A DNA stretch of 6,832 bases from an uncultured Prevotellaceae bacterium (GTDB taxonomy: Bacteria > Bacteroidota > Bacteroidia > Bacteroidales > Bacteroidaceae), in the NCBI GenBank assembly GCA_937902455.1, contig CALELI010000019.1:1-6832 (forward strand), in the 5' to 3' direction. The position numbers were made by a program, and so were the translations under genes. Below, one piece after another: positions 6,774 to 6,832 of the stretch; the stretch's first letter is position 1; each line of letters opens with the position of its first letter. The notes beneath the pieces were generated by a model. That model saw nothing but the letters and a program-made list of their open reading frames with translations, made no database searches and was not told the DNA's origin.

Positions 6774-6832
6774 TATAATTGAATGTTTTTTTAATTTAAT
6801 AAGGTAAAGTTTCGGATGTTTTTAAACATTAA

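Noticed and set aside
6816..6829. Short inverted repeat ATGTTT-TT-AAACAT near the right edge
   Set aside because: The arms are only 6 bp, in very AT-rich DNA, with no GC stem and no following U-tract. It is too weak to call an operator or a terminator.
1..6832. Search for CRISPR arrays, tRNA or rRNA genes, insertion sequences, and a SusC/SusD pair
   Set aside because: Three minus-strand genes fill nearly the whole window. The two gaps (111 and 147 bp) hold only promoter, terminator and leader signals, and no transposase or outer-membrane transporter motifs appear in any frame.

Overview
The window looks like Bacteroidales DNA, most likely Prevotella or a close relative from a gut or rumen community. 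Three things support this. The two intergenic regions carry the Bacteroidetes-type promoter (TTTG, 20-nt spacer, TAnnTTTG). The starts lack a Shine-Dalgarno sequence. The 799-residue protein ends in a type IX-like C-terminal sorting segment of the 'YDLSGR...KGLYI.NGKK' kind. The genus is an inference. All three genes lie on the minus strand, so the window reads biologically from its high-numbered end to its low-numbered end.

From right to left: (1) 6686-6832 is an AT-rich upstream region with a well-formed promoter. (2) 6685-4286 encodes a secreted 799-residue protein built of about five diverged beta-rich modules resembling DUF4859, followed by a C-terminal sorting segment. It has no recognisable catalytic domain. 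(3) 4285-4175 is a very compact intergenic region in which an intrinsic terminator for the first gene overlaps the promoter for the next. (4) 4174-2744 encodes a secreted 476-residue divergent GH43-like five-bladed propeller protein with an Ig-like N-terminal domain and a helical tail. (5) 2744-1 encodes a large secreted multidomain GH43 enzyme (GH43, F5/8 type C/CBM32-like, LamG-like, DUF1349-like). It starts on the stop codon of the previous gene (TAATG) and runs off the left edge with 914 codons visible and no in-frame stop.

The two GH43 genes appear to form a translationally coupled operon for extracellular or periplasmic attack on a plant-type polysaccharide, possibly arabinose-, xylose- or galactose-containing. 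The substrate cannot be read from sequence alone. The 799-residue protein has its own promoter, nearly identical to that of the operon, and may be a surface-exposed binding partner expressed under the same conditions. No SusC/SusD pair, regulator, RNA gene, mobile element or CRISPR array is visible. The most notable signals are the fused terminator/promoter, the near-duplicate promoters, a WAPQ substitution at a conserved GH43 acidic position, and an AT-rich core inside the modular protein.
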